DNA from: an uncultured Thermomicrobiaceae bacterium
GTDB lineage: Bacteria; Chloroflexota; Chloroflexia; Thermomicrobiales; Thermomicrobiaceae
Length of the DNA stretch: 64,000 bases
Reading direction: 5' to 3'
Assembly (NCBI GenBank): GCA_938082375.1
Contig: CALKCJ010000011.1
Span: forward strand, 1 to 64,000
A model generated the notes under the pieces. That model worked only from the letters and a program-made list of their open reading frames with translations. It was not told where the DNA came from and searched no databases. Below, piece after piece: positions 1 through 8,186 of this stretch (the stretch's first letter is position 1; each line of letters begins with the position of its first letter). Made by a program: the position numbers and the translations under genes.

Positions 1-1
1 C

Positions 2-1408
2 TACACCAAGTACGGGCCGCTGGTGTACGAGAACTTCAACGGCTGGAACACCGGCATCACGATGGCCAACCTCTCCGATTCCGCTCCCAACACGGTGACG
101 GTGAGCTTCTACAACCAGGCCGGCCAGCTCGTTTCCTCGGACCAGCGGGTGTTGCAGCCGCGGGCGGTCGAGTACGTCTACCGGCCGTCGACTGCCGACG
201 TCGGCACTGGCGGGCCCTACGGTGACCTGCAGCAGGTAGTGGTCTCCGGCACGGCGCCGCTGGCGGCGGCGGCCGACTCGATCAAGTACCAGGGCAAGCG
301 CGTCCAGGGCCAGGGCCAGGCGCTGAGCTACCTGCTCCAGGGCGGCGCCTTCCAGGGCGAGACCCTCTCGGTGGCGCTGATCCAGAAGGGGAGCAGCCTG
401 GCGCCCTCCGGCCAGTTCTCGGGCGACACCTCGGGCGTGGCCCTCTTCAACGCCAGCCCGACCACCCCGGCCACGGTCGCCTACACCTTCTACGACCAGA
501 CCGGGGCGCGGGTGGCGCCGACCCTGACCGGGCCGGTGGTGATCACGATTGGCGCGCTCGAAGGCGCTATCCTCTACACGCCGTTCTTCCCCGAGATGCC
601 AGCGAACTTCCAGGGCGCCTTCCTGGCCACGGTGGTCTCCGGCGGGGCGGACGCCCCGGTGGCGGCGGTCTCCAACAACGTCAACTACGACGTGGTCGGC
701 GACGGCACCGCGGCCTATAACGCCTTCATCGCCGGCTCCTTGGAGCTGGTGCCGACGCGCTTCCAGGCCACGCCGGAGTTCGAGTCCAACCCGGTGACCG
801 CCGTGAACGGTCGCCCGGTCAGCCACACCGTGACGGTCACGGTGTTTGACCAGTTCGGCAACCCGTTTGAGGGCGTGGAGGTCTGCGTCAACGTGGCGAG
901 CGGGCCCAACGCAGGCGAGTCCGACTGCGACGACAGCGACGCCGACGGGCAGTTCACCTTCACCTACACGTCGAACGGGACGCTGGGCCAGGACGCCATC
1001 CGCGTCTGGGTGGACCTGAACGGCAACGGGGTGATCGACGGTGGCGAGGAAGTCACTCTGATCAAGGTGTGGACGCTCGGCCTCTTCAGGGAGCTCGCCT
1101 GCACGCCGGCAACCGACACCAACCCCGTCGGCACTGAGCATACGATCACCTGCACGCTGACCGACGGGGCGGGCAACCCGGTGTCGGGCGCGACGATCCG
1201 TGCCAACATCGACCCCGGCCCCAACTCCGACGTGGACCCGATTTGCAGCCCGACCAACGTCGACGGCGAGTACACCTGCACGTACACCGGAGGCCAGACA
1301 CCCGGCACCGACACGATCACGATCTGGCACGACGCTAACGGGAATAGCCTGCGAGACGGCGGTGAGGCGTACGCTGCGGTCACCAAGACGTGGCAGCAGC
1401 CGCAGTAG
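2..1408 (+). CDS. Surface or secreted protein with Ig-like repeats (5' end outside window)
   Basis: The reading frame is open from the first bases of the window, so the N-terminus and any signal peptide lie upstream. A GTG at base 23 could start translation but sits inside what looks like a repeat. The first 240 or so residues hold two beta-rich repeats with motifs such as NTGITMANLSDS and SGVALFNASPTTPA. Two Big-1-type Ig-like domains follow, at about residues 250-350 and 355-461. Each has the opening HTVTVTVFDQFGNP or HTITCTLTDGAGNP, two cysteines, and a closing acidic loop (DLNGNGVIDGGEE, DANGNSLRDGGEA) that resembles a calcium-binding turn. Such domains are typical of cell-surface adhesin or stalk proteins. 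The ligand is unknown. No C-terminal anchor is visible, so release or non-covalent attachment is possible. Confidence 0.75.
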   Translation, partial: YTKYGPLVYENFNGWNTGITMANLSDSAPNTVTVSFYNQAGQLVSSDQRVLQPRAVEYVYRPSTADVGTGGPYGDLQQVVVSGTAPLAAAADSIKYQGKRVQGQGQALSYLLQGGAFQGETLSVALIQKGSSLAPSGQFSGDTSGVALFNASPTTPATVAYTFYDQTGARVAPTLTGPVVITIGALEGAILYTPFFPEMPANFQGAFLATVVSGGADAPVAAVSNNVNYDVVGDGTAAYNAFIAGSLELVPTRFQATPEFESNPVTAVNGRPVSHTVTVTVFDQFGNPFEGVEVCVNVASGPNAGESDCDDSDADGQFTFTYTSNGTLGQDAIRVWVDLNGNGVIDGGEEVTLIKVWTLGLFRELACTPATDTNPVGTEHTITCTLTDGAGNPVSGATIRANIDPGPNSDVDPICSPTNVDGEYTCTYTGGQTPGTDTITIWHDANGNSLRDGGEAYAAVTKTWQQPQ

Positions 1409-1458
1409 GAGGCTGCTCGCTGCACTAGCCGCGCCTGACCCGAACCCGCGCGCACAGG

Positions 1459-1485
1459 AGGCCCCGGGGGCAATCCCCGGGGCCT
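1459..1485 (+). terminator. GC-rich hairpin after the surface protein gene
   Basis: A perfect inverted repeat with 11-bp arms (AGGCCCCGGGG at 1459-1469 and CCCCGGGGCCT at 1475-1485) and a 5-nt loop lies 50 bases after the stop codon. No T-run follows, so it may be a weak or factor-assisted terminator. Confidence 0.5.
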
Positions 1486-1493
1486 TCGGCCGT

Positions 1494-1674
1494 CACCCCC
1501 GCCCCCTCTCCCGCGCGTGCGGGAGAGGGGTGTCCCCTCACCCCCGTCCCCTCTCCCGCGGGTGCGGGCGCGGGGTGCCCGAAGGGCGGGGTGAGGGCGG
1601 GCGGGTCTCCCCTCACCCCCATCCCCTCTCCCGCGGGTGCGGGCGAGGGGTGGCGAAGCCGGGGTGAGGGGAAA
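1494..1674. repeat. Three tandem copies of a GC-rich palindromic repeat
   Basis: Three units share the core CCCCTCTCCCGC-loop-GCGGGAGAGGGG, flanked by CCCTCACCCCC and GGGGTGAGGG. The first unit is a perfect 12-bp hairpin (1503-1514 with 1519-1530). The same family recurs near 6.0-6.2, 6.8, 8.2, 25.6 and 63.4 kb. It fills most of the gap between the surface protein and methyltransferase genes. Confidence 0.8.
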
Positions 1675-1683
1675 GCGGCCTAC

Positions 1684-2475
1684 CTACGGCGCCTGGCACA
1701 CGGCGAGGAGGTCGATGGCCTGGGCCAGCTCGCCCTCACCGACCCAGAAGTCCTCTGGGCCGATCGCGCCGGCCAGCTCCGGCACACGGCGGTGCAGCCA
1801 GCTCCGCACCGCCAGTGTGCCCCAGGCGTGCAGCCGCTCGACCAGCAACTGCGGCAAGCGGCGCCGCAGCCCCAGCCGGTCGAGCGCGAGCAGCCGCTCG
1901 ACCAGCGCGCGGTTGCGCGCCCGGTAGGCCAGTACCCGCTCGCTGGCGTACACCCCCAGGAGCTCCACCTGCGGGAAGAACCCGGCCAGCAGCGCAGCCA
2001 GCGACGCGGCGTCGTACTCGCGGGCGTGGTGGGGATTGAGGCCAGCCAGCACTGCCGCCCGGTTGGGGGTGGTCAGCAGCAGCCGGCCGCCGGGCGCCAG
2101 CGTGCGCCGTGCCTCAACCAGGAGGCCGGCCGGATCTGGTAGGTGCTCCAGCACCTGGAAGCAGCAGGCGAGGTCGAAAACGCCGTCGGGGAAGGGGAGG
2201 GCCTCGGCCTGCCCGGCGGCCCAAGCCAGCCGCGGGCTGAGGTAGCGGCGCCGGGCCTGCGCCAGCACCCTGGCGTCGCGGTCGAGCCCGACGACCAACC
2301 GGGCGACCCGGGCGAGCTCGGCCGCCCCATAGCCCTCACCGCAGCCGAGGTCGAGCACGGCGAGGTCGCCGGCCAGCCCTGCCGTCCAGCGGTAGGGGGC
2401 CAGGCACTGCAGCCAGGTCACCCGCAGCGCGGCCGACTGTGGCGCGACCCGCTCCGTTGTCACGCGCCCGATCAC
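1684..2475 (-). CDS. Class I SAM-dependent methyltransferase
   Basis: 263 aa, GTG start with GGAGG about 11 bases upstream. The Rossmann SAM-binding motif I is clear at about residues 40-50 (VLDLGCGEGYGAAEL), followed by an acidic residue region (VVGLDRD) that contacts the ribose. A motif like FDLACCFQVLEHLPDP fits the Methyltransf_11/UbiE-type family. The N-terminal RYDLP-like context is weak (LAPYRWTAG). The C-terminal 100 residues are Leu/Arg-rich and may shape the substrate pocket. The acceptor is unknown. Members with the LEHLPDP motif often act on small molecules, lipids or glycans. It stands alone on the minus strand, upstream of the palindromic repeats. Confidence 0.85.
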   Translation of the reverse strand: MIGRVTTERVAPQSAALRVTWLQCLAPYRWTAGLAGDLAVLDLGCGEGYGAAELARVARLVVGLDRDARVLAQARRRYLSPRLAWAAGQAEALPFPDGVFDLACCFQVLEHLPDPAGLLVEARRTLAPGGRLLLTTPNRAAVLAGLNPHHAREYDAASLAALLAGFFPQVELLGVYASERVLAYRARNRALVERLLALDRLGLRRRLPQLLVERLHAWGTLAVRSWLHRRVPELAGAIGPEDFWVGEGELAQAIDLLAVCQAP

Positions 2476-2628
2476 GCTGTGATCCGCCTCCGCCCGCTGC
2501 CGCCGAGACTGGCGCTGCTGAACCCGAACCTACCTGAAGGCTAGCCACCCCCGGTGGAAGCGTCAACACCGGTTGGCGGAACAACCCCTCCGATGCACGG
2601 AACACCCGGCAGCCCGAGCAGGGAACCC

Positions 2629-2928
2629 TCAGCGCCCGGAGCGGCCGTCACGCCGCTCCCAGTGCCGTGCCTGGGAGTAGACGCCGCTGGCCCCGAAGCC
2701 GAGGATCACCGCCGCCAGCAACACGCGCACGGCGGGTGCGAGCTCCGGCCAGACCTGCACCGCCTCGGCTAGGCCTGCCACCAGCCCGGCCACGATGACC
2801 GCGGCGGGGGTGGCCCAGCCCACTGGCAGGCCCAACCGCTTCAGCCCTTCCACGACCAACGGCACCAGGATCACTGCCGGCACGCCCAGCAGCACGATCC
2901 CATCGGCAAACCGATCGACCTCGCTCAC
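2629..2928 (-). CDS. Small holin-like membrane protein
   Basis: 99 aa from a GTG at 2928. This start overlaps the endolysin stop as GTGA and has GGAG nine bases upstream, which points to translational coupling. Three hydrophobic segments are visible, at about residues 8-30 (IVLLGVPAVILVPLVVEGL), 42-58 and 68-88 (VRVLLAAVILGFGASG). A charged C-terminal tail follows (RHWERRDGRSGR). Size, topology and position directly after a lysin gene are those of a phage holin, which would form membrane holes that let the lysin reach the wall. The assignment rests on context and topology, not on a conserved motif. Earlier in-frame starts would extend it into the endolysin gene and are less likely. Confidence 0.6.
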   Translation of the reverse strand: MSEVDRFADGIVLLGVPAVILVPLVVEGLKRLGLPVGWATPAAVIVAGLVAGLAEAVQVWPELAPAVRVLLAAVILGFGASGVYSQARHWERRDGRSGR

Positions 2929-4187
2929 TGTGCCTGTCTCCTTTCCCAAGCTATCGCCCCCAGCCGACGCAGGAGGACGTGGAAGCGGTCGGCAAGTTCT
3001 GGCTTGTCCGGGTGCCATTCGAAGACGGCGCGCTCGAAGTACTGCACGGTCCGTGTGGCTGCATCCTCGCAGGTCTCGCTGATCTCCCCAGTGAGCGGGT
3101 AGCCGAAGATAGGGAGGCCGCCGAAGCGCTCCCAGAAGGCGCGGAAGCCCCCGGCGATTGACTGGCCGGTCTCTGGGAAGAAGCGGGCCGAAGCCTCTGC
3201 CGGCTGGTCAAGCAATGTACGTACGCGGTTGATGAGCTCGTCCCAGCCGGCCTGGCGGAGGCGTGTGGGGCAGTTTTTGCCAGACCACTTGTGGTGCTGG
3301 ACGATGCGGGAAGTACCCCAGCCGTACATGCGGCAGATGGCGGCGAGCAAGCGAGCGAGGTTGTCGAGCGTGCGCTGCCAGTCGCCGTCGGTGTTGACAC
3401 AGGTTTCGACGGCGATGCTGGCGCGGTTGCCGGGGCCGTTAGGGCCGTCGCCGGCGTGCCAGGAGACTTCGTCAAGTGGCAAGAGCTGGTAGGCGACGTG
3501 GTCATCGACGACAAAGTGAAAGCTGACCTGTTCGGGGCCGCCGCCGCTGTGGGCGAAGGTGCGGTGGGCTTGGGCGTCGGCGCCTGGGCGCGGGTTGGCG
3601 GTCTCGTGGACGGTGAGCCACTGGGGAGACAAGGGGATCTGGGGGCGGTTGGGGTTGGTGAGGGGGATGAAGTCGATGATCAGGTCGAGTCCAGGCACCT
3701 GCGGCTGTTGGAAGCGCTGCATGAAGTCCTCCACTGCGCGGATATAGCTCTGTGGCGCGTTGCCGTCGGAGAGAGGGGCCCAGGTGGGGATGATCTGGGC
3801 GATCGTCCGGCGCTGGTTTTGGCGGTAGACGAAGGTGGGGTCGATGAGCCTGTATGCGAGGTCTCGAAATCCCTCTGACCAAGAGGGGTAACGGACGAAG
3901 GGGCCGCGCTCGGTGTGGAGGATCTCGCCGCTGCCGGTTCGCGTGCTGCGGGTGTTGCCTGGGGAGCGGGTGTCAGAGGACTTGCAGATACCGGCGCGGC
4001 CGAAGTTGGACTCGTGGTGGAAGAGAGCGAGGGCGAAAAGGGGGTCGACGGCGTAGGCGGCGACCATACGGTAGGCGAGGGCGGCTTCGGGCGCGGCCGG
4101 GGAGTTAGCGAGGGCGAGGATCTCATCGAAGCGGCCGAGCGAAATACGTGGCAGGGTACCGGTGACGATGGTGTCGCGGGTGATCAT
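2925..4187 (-). CDS. Three-domain endolysin (lysozyme-like plus N-acetylmuramoyl-L-alanine amidase)
   Basis: 420 aa, ATG start with GGAGGAGG nine bases upstream. Residues 1-165 resemble a glucosaminidase or lysozyme-fold domain with a catalytic-type Glu in ALFHHESNFG. Residues 190-335 are an Amidase_2/PGRP domain that cuts the MurNAc to L-Ala bond. Its zinc ligands are visible as the His of LTVHETANP, the His pair of QHHKW and the Cys of GKNCP. Residues 345-410 form an LGFP-like wall-binding repeat (FWERFGGLPIFGYPLTGEI) of the sort often seen in Chloroflexi exoproteins. No signal peptide is present, so export would need a holin; the holin-like gene overlaps its 3' end. The gene belongs to a minus-strand phage cassette. 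Confidence 0.85.
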   Translation of the reverse strand: MITRDTIVTGTLPRISLGRFDEILALANSPAAPEAALAYRMVAAYAVDPLFALALFHHESNFGRAGICKSSDTRSPGNTRSTRTGSGEILHTERGPFVRYPSWSEGFRDLAYRLIDPTFVYRQNQRRTIAQIIPTWAPLSDGNAPQSYIRAVEDFMQRFQQPQVPGLDLIIDFIPLTNPNRPQIPLSPQWLTVHETANPRPGADAQAHRTFAHSGGGPEQVSFHFVVDDHVAYQLLPLDEVSWHAGDGPNGPGNRASIAVETCVNTDGDWQRTLDNLARLLAAICRMYGWGTSRIVQHHKWSGKNCPTRLRQAGWDELINRVRTLLDQPAEASARFFPETGQSIAGGFRAFWERFGGLPIFGYPLTGEISETCEDAATRTVQYFERAVFEWHPDKPELADRFHVLLRRLGAIAWERRQAQ

Positions 4188-4256
4188 CGGTCGTCCTCCT
4201 CCTTGCCAGAGTAGTTCCTGCCCCGGGCCGCGGGTGCTTCGGCACCGGACCTCACC

Positions 4257-6023
4257 TCACACCGCCACCAGCGTCACCTCGACCTCGCGCCCGCCAACCC
4301 CGTCCCGTGGCTCCCCCTTGGTAAGCGTCTCCCTCACCCCCACCACTCGCACGCGCTCCACCACGCCCGTCAGGTCGTAGTCGATGTCCTTGAACGTCAC
4401 CGCAGCCTCGCTCGCAAACGCTTCCCACAGCTCCCGCGCCTGCTGCCACCCAGAGAGCGGATGCACACTCCCGTTACGCAGCACCTGCCCGTCCCGGCAC
4501 TGCACCACAAACCGCCACTTCTTCCGCGTCGCCCCAGCCTGCACTAGCTCGTGCTCCGCCCATACCCCCACTAAAACCGGACACCACGCGGTGATGTTGC
4601 GCATGCTCACCCGTACCTGCAGGTACCGCTCCTTCACCGGCGGCGTCAGCGTCACCGCCATGCTCCCCCGCCGCCCGTACAGCGCCGGGTCAAAACCGAA
4701 CTCGCTTCCAGCCTGCACCCACGTCTGCCCACCGTCGACCGAGTACTCCAGCTTCACGTACACCACGCCGCTCGTTGCACGCTCGTCCGGCCACGCCAGC
4801 TCGCACCCAAGCGCCCGCCACAGCTTCGGCCTGTCCCGCTCACCGCCATCCAGCAGGCTCGTCGTCACGCTCCAGCTGTCGCGCAGCCCAGTGCTCCCAG
4901 CCTTCCGCACCAGCTGCCACACGCTCACTGTGTTGTTCGTACTCCCACGCCCAGCCAAAACATCCGCGTCGTCAGCCGGCCCGGCCACATTCACCGGCCA
5001 CTGCCACACCGGGCTCGTAGAACTCTCAATCTGCCACCAGCCACGCCCGTCGTTGGCCCACACCTCGCTGGCACCGGTGTATGCGTTGCGCACCTCGCAC
5101 ACCAGGTAGCCCCCCGCCACACACGCCCCGTTGCTCGTCTGCCCCTCCGGCCCCCACGGCTCCAACACTCCCACGCTGTCTACCTTGCGAAACCGGCGCA
5201 CGCGCTTCCCCAGCCACACGTACAGCCCGTCCTGCAAGCTCGCCGCCCACACCCCATCGTCGCTGTAGGCCGATAGCGGCAGGCTCGCCTCCACCTTCCC
5301 GCCAGCCGGTCCGCCCTGATCTAGCCGCCACAGCGAGCCGCTCGTCACCACCCAGAGCGAGCCATCGTGCGAAACCATCCGCCGCGCCGGGTAGTCGATC
5401 CGCATCTCGCTGTACGAGCTCGAACTACTCCACTGCCGCAGCAGCGTCGTATCCCCGTTCACCGTCACCACCAGTCTGCCGGCACTGTTGCCCAGGAGCG
5501 TCCCGTACTCCGAGGTCAGTGCGTTCGCCGTCCAGGTGTTGTTGGTCACGTTCAGCGCCCCCACGGTGGCCGCACCGGCAAAGCAGACGTACAGCAGGGT
5601 CCCCACCAGCGCCGCGTCCACCGCGTCGGCCGCCATCTGCACCACGTGCGTCAGGCCGGAGAAGCTTCCTCCAGAAGTCGCCACGGTGTAGATGTTCCGC
5701 CCGTTCACCAGGTACACCGCGCTCGGCGTCGCAAACGCCCAGCTCCGCTTCGTCGGCACAAACGCCTGCGCCGGGGACACTGTCACATCCCGCCGCTTCG
5801 GCCCCGCGCTCACCCCCTGGCTGTCCAGCGCCGGCATCGCCCCCACGCTTGCCCAAAACCGATCCCGCTCCTGCTGCACCGCCCGCCCAGCCCCGCCGTA
5901 GAAGTCGAGCAGACGCACCCGCTCCAGCCGCCCCTCCGCCAGCGGCTCCTGCGTCCGCTGGTAGCTGCCAGCCACCAGCATGAACCCCACGCCGTCCAGC
6001 TCGATGTCATACGCCCCAGGCAT
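4257..6023 (-). CDS. Phage nozzle/propeller-like structural protein (putative)
   Basis: 588 aa, ATG start. The N-terminus (DIELDGVGFMLVAGSYQR) is followed by repeated short beta-strand units with GxLWVVTSGSLWRL-like and DGLYVWLGKRVRRF-like blades, consistent with a beta-propeller at about residues 75-380. A C-terminal beta domain (YSVDGGQTW, YLQVRVSMRNITAW) follows at about 400-588. Podovirus tail nozzles (P22 gp10, T7 gp12) are propeller proteins encoded after the portal and adaptor genes, and this gene has that same relative position. No direct sequence motif proves this, so the role is inferred from order and architecture. It could instead be a tail-fibre or receptor-binding protein. The upstream gap to the adaptor gene is filled by two repeat insertions. 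Confidence 0.5.
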   Translation of the reverse strand: MPGAYDIELDGVGFMLVAGSYQRTQEPLAEGRLERVRLLDFYGGAGRAVQQERDRFWASVGAMPALDSQGVSAGPKRRDVTVSPAQAFVPTKRSWAFATPSAVYLVNGRNIYTVATSGGSFSGLTHVVQMAADAVDAALVGTLLYVCFAGAATVGALNVTNNTWTANALTSEYGTLLGNSAGRLVVTVNGDTTLLRQWSSSSSYSEMRIDYPARRMVSHDGSLWVVTSGSLWRLDQGGPAGGKVEASLPLSAYSDDGVWAASLQDGLYVWLGKRVRRFRKVDSVGVLEPWGPEGQTSNGACVAGGYLVCEVRNAYTGASEVWANDGRGWWQIESSTSPVWQWPVNVAGPADDADVLAGRGSTNNTVSVWQLVRKAGSTGLRDSWSVTTSLLDGGERDRPKLWRALGCELAWPDERATSGVVYVKLEYSVDGGQTWVQAGSEFGFDPALYGRRGSMAVTLTPPVKERYLQVRVSMRNITAWCPVLVGVWAEHELVQAGATRKKWRFVVQCRDGQVLRNGSVHPLSGWQQARELWEAFASEAAVTFKDIDYDLTGVVERVRVVGVRETLTKGEPRDGVGGREVEVTLVAV

Positions 6024-6026
6024 CGC

Positions 6027-6195
6027 CTACCCCGTCGCCTCAGCACCCCTCACCCCCGCGTCGCCACCCCTCTCCCACCCCGCGGGAGAGGGGGTCGGGG
6101 GTGAGGGTCTACCCCGTCGCCTCCGACCGTCTTTCGGCCCCCCTCTCCAGCTCGGCGGGAGAGGGGCCGGGGGTGAGGGCCTATCCCGTCGCCTC
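6027..6195. repeat. Two palindromic repeats flanked by three 15-bp direct repeats
   Basis: The 15-mer CTAYCCCGTCGCCTC occurs at 6027-6041, 6109-6123 and 6181-6195. The last copy is the 3' end of the adaptor gene, coding EATG-stop. Between the copies lie two members of the CCCTCACCCC/CCCCTCTCC palindromic family. The pattern looks like two insertions, or an insertion plus a duplication, each duplicating the end of the gene. Confidence 0.85.
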
Positions 6196-6786
6196 CACCT
6201 GCCGCACCCGCACCCGGCGGAACCGCGCCCGCTCTTCCGCACGCAGTGTCCGCCGCGCCTCTTCCAGCACCACCCCAGCCCGCGCCGGTAACGCGCTCCG
6301 CTTCCACTCCGCCGTCAGCCGCAGCTCCAGTGCCCACACCGCCGCCCACGCCACGATGTACGGCACATCCGCATCGTCCACCGGAAACGTCGCCCCATCC
6401 CCTCCCGGCCAGGGCCGCTCCCCGTAGTACCAGACCTCGTAGTTCCCAGCCCCCAGCTTCCCCGAGAACTCCAGCCTGCCCGCAAACGCCTCCCACGCCA
6501 GCTCCTCCCCAGCCACCGCGCGCACCGGCTCGCTCCGCCGCGGCACCACCGCCCCAGTCGGTGCGACCACCCGCACCACCTCCACCACGTCCGCCGGCAG
6601 CACCAGACTCGTTTCACCGCCGCTGGCTGTAAGCGCCGCCTTCCCCTCCTTCGGCATCCGCGCCGTGTAAGCCTCCAATGCCGCCTTCAGCGCTTCGTCC
6701 AGCTCCGCATTCGTCCACAGCGGCGTCCCACTCGTGTCCTCCAGCCGGCGCCGTAGGCGCGTACGTACGTCAGCTAGCGTCGCCAT
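6181..6786 (-). CDS. Phage head-tail adaptor/connector protein (putative)
   Basis: 201 aa from the ATG at 6786, preceded by a near-perfect GGAGGTGA six bases upstream. A GTG three bases earlier is in frame but worse placed. The N-terminal helical part (VRTRLRRRLEDT, WTNAELDEALKAALEAY) matches the pattern of HK97 gp6/P22 gp4-type adaptors that dock under the portal ring. The middle is beta-rich (NYEVWYYGERPWPG), then a helix (IVAWAAVWALELRLTAEW) and a basic tail. Its place directly after the portal gene supports the call. Its last five codons are duplicated twice downstream within the repeat block, which leaves the protein intact. Confidence 0.6.
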   Translation of the reverse strand: MATLADVRTRLRRRLEDTSGTPLWTNAELDEALKAALEAYTARMPKEGKAALTASGGETSLVLPADVVEVVRVVAPTGAVVPRRSEPVRAVAGEELAWEAFAGRLEFSGKLGAGNYEVWYYGERPWPGGDGATFPVDDADVPYIVAWAAVWALELRLTAEWKRSALPARAGVVLEEARRTLRAEERARFRRVRVRQVEATG

Positions 6787-6804
6787 CACTCACCTCCGTG
6801 GTCG

Positions 6805-8163
6805 TCAGCCCTCGCCCCGCCCTCTCGGCTCCCCTCTCCAGCTGGCGGGAGAGAGGCCGGGGGTGAGGGCCGCCATCTCCTCCAGCACTCGCGCCCACTC
6901 CTCCTCAGGCGCCTCATCCCCCAGCGCCACCATCGCCGTCCGCCGGCTGTGGATGCCAGAGGCTACCAGTTGCGCCTCGCTCCGCACGAGCGCCTCCCGA
7001 TCCTTCGGCAAGATCGAGCCCCAAACCACCTCAGTGCGCCGCACACCGCCAAACTCCATCCTCCCAAACCGTTCCAGCAGATCTAGCACCATGGCGTTGC
7101 GCCGCCGGTACACCGAGTCCCACACCCGCCGCTTCCGCTGCACCTTCTGCACCAGCGGCTGGATCTCTACTTCGAGCGCCGCACCCGAGAGGTTCCGCCC
7201 ACTGTCCCCAAACGCGCTTCGCGGCGTCTCCGCCAGGTCGTACAGCGCCCGATACAACAGCTCCACGTACTCGATGTGCAGCCGCACGCCGCCGCCAGAG
7301 AGCATGTCCAAGAGATAGGCCTTCGAATCCTCCGGCAGCTCCCACACCGCCCCCTCGTCGGCCCGGATCCCTTGCGAGCCGCTCACGTTCTCCAGCACCA
7401 CGATCGGATTGCCCGAGACTTGCAGGATCTTGGAGAGCACAGTCATCCGCCGGTTGAGCTCACGGCACACGTCCAAGAGATCGGCGAGATCAGATTCGCC
7501 CCACAGCTCATGTGGTTTCGGCGCGTTCGGGAAGACCACGTAGGGGATCCAGCCGTAGGGATTGGGCCCGTCGCGGATCACCTGGCCGCCGGCCTCCAGC
7601 ACCAGCCGCTCCGGCGTCCAGTCCTCCACCACCGTCACCCGCGCACTACCAGCAGCCGGCGCCACCACCCCCAGCAGCGCCTCCGCCTCCCCGGCCGAGA
7701 GCGTGTAGCGCTGCATCACCCGCGTCAGCTGCCGCACATTGTCCGGCCTTGTCCAAGCCCAGAGCGTGGCCGGGTCCACAGCGGTCACCAGCGGCCCCGT
7801 GCCATTCCAGGTCACCTTAAACGCCCCGTCCCCCAGCACCGCGGCGTCCACCAGCGTCTGGTAGTCCAACCCGTGCCAGTCCTGTTCGGCGGCCAGCTCA
7901 TTCAGCGCCCGCTCCGCCGCCTCGCTCTCCGGCACGCTGAAGGTCACTGGCTCCGGGAACACGTAGCTCGCCACCTTGCGCACCAGCGCCCGCGCGTAGT
8001 TGATCGTCAGCCGCGTCTCGTTCCCACGCCGCCGGCGATCCCACTGCCGCCCCTCGTAGAACTCCAGGTACTCCCGGTAGCGGTTCAGCCGCTCCGTGTC
8101 CTGCCCCTTCAGCCACTGCGCGAGGCTCACGCTCCCCAAGGCCGGATATCGCTGCTCCGTCAT
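6805..8163 (-). CDS. Phage portal protein (SPP1 Gp6-like)
   Basis: 452 aa from the ATG at 8163, with GGAGGTGG just upstream. Portal hallmarks include the N-terminal YLEFYEGRQWDRRRRG segment, the wing-like IPYVVFPNAPKPHELWGESDL region, the long helix ELNRRMTVLSKILQVSGNP, and the clip/stem stretch SGAALEVEIQPLVQKVQRKR. In phages the protein forms a dodecameric ring through which DNA enters and leaves the capsid. No terminase or capsid gene is adjacent. The last 21 residues (ALTPGLSPASWRGEPRGRGEG) are encoded entirely by a copy of the dispersed palindromic repeat, so the original C-terminus has been replaced. The open frame continues upstream of this start into the dioxygenase pseudogene, which is unrelated. 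Confidence 0.85.
   Translation of the reverse strand: MTEQRYPALGSVSLAQWLKGQDTERLNRYREYLEFYEGRQWDRRRRGNETRLTINYARALVRKVASYVFPEPVTFSVPESEAAERALNELAAEQDWHGLDYQTLVDAAVLGDGAFKVTWNGTGPLVTAVDPATLWAWTRPDNVRQLTRVMQRYTLSAGEAEALLGVVAPAAGSARVTVVEDWTPERLVLEAGGQVIRDGPNPYGWIPYVVFPNAPKPHELWGESDLADLLDVCRELNRRMTVLSKILQVSGNPIVVLENVSGSQGIRADEGAVWELPEDSKAYLLDMLSGGGVRLHIEYVELLYRALYDLAETPRSAFGDSGRNLSGAALEVEIQPLVQKVQRKRRVWDSVYRRRNAMVLDLLERFGRMEFGGVRRTEVVWGSILPKDREALVRSEAQLVASGIHSRRTAMVALGDEAPEEEWARVLEEMAALTPGLSPASWRGEPRGRGEG
6808..6870. repeat. Palindromic repeat copy inside the portal gene 3' end
   Basis: This copy (CCCCTCTCCAGCTGGCGGGAGAG core, GGGGGTGAGGGC flank) exactly spans the last 21 sense codons of the portal gene and ends next to its TGA stop. 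Confidence 0.8.
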
Positions 8164-8186
8164 CACGCCACCTCCGTCGCATATCC

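Noticed and set aside
1494-1674. CRISPR array
   Set aside because: The tandem units are palindromic, vary in spacing and have no unique spacers; no cas gene is near.
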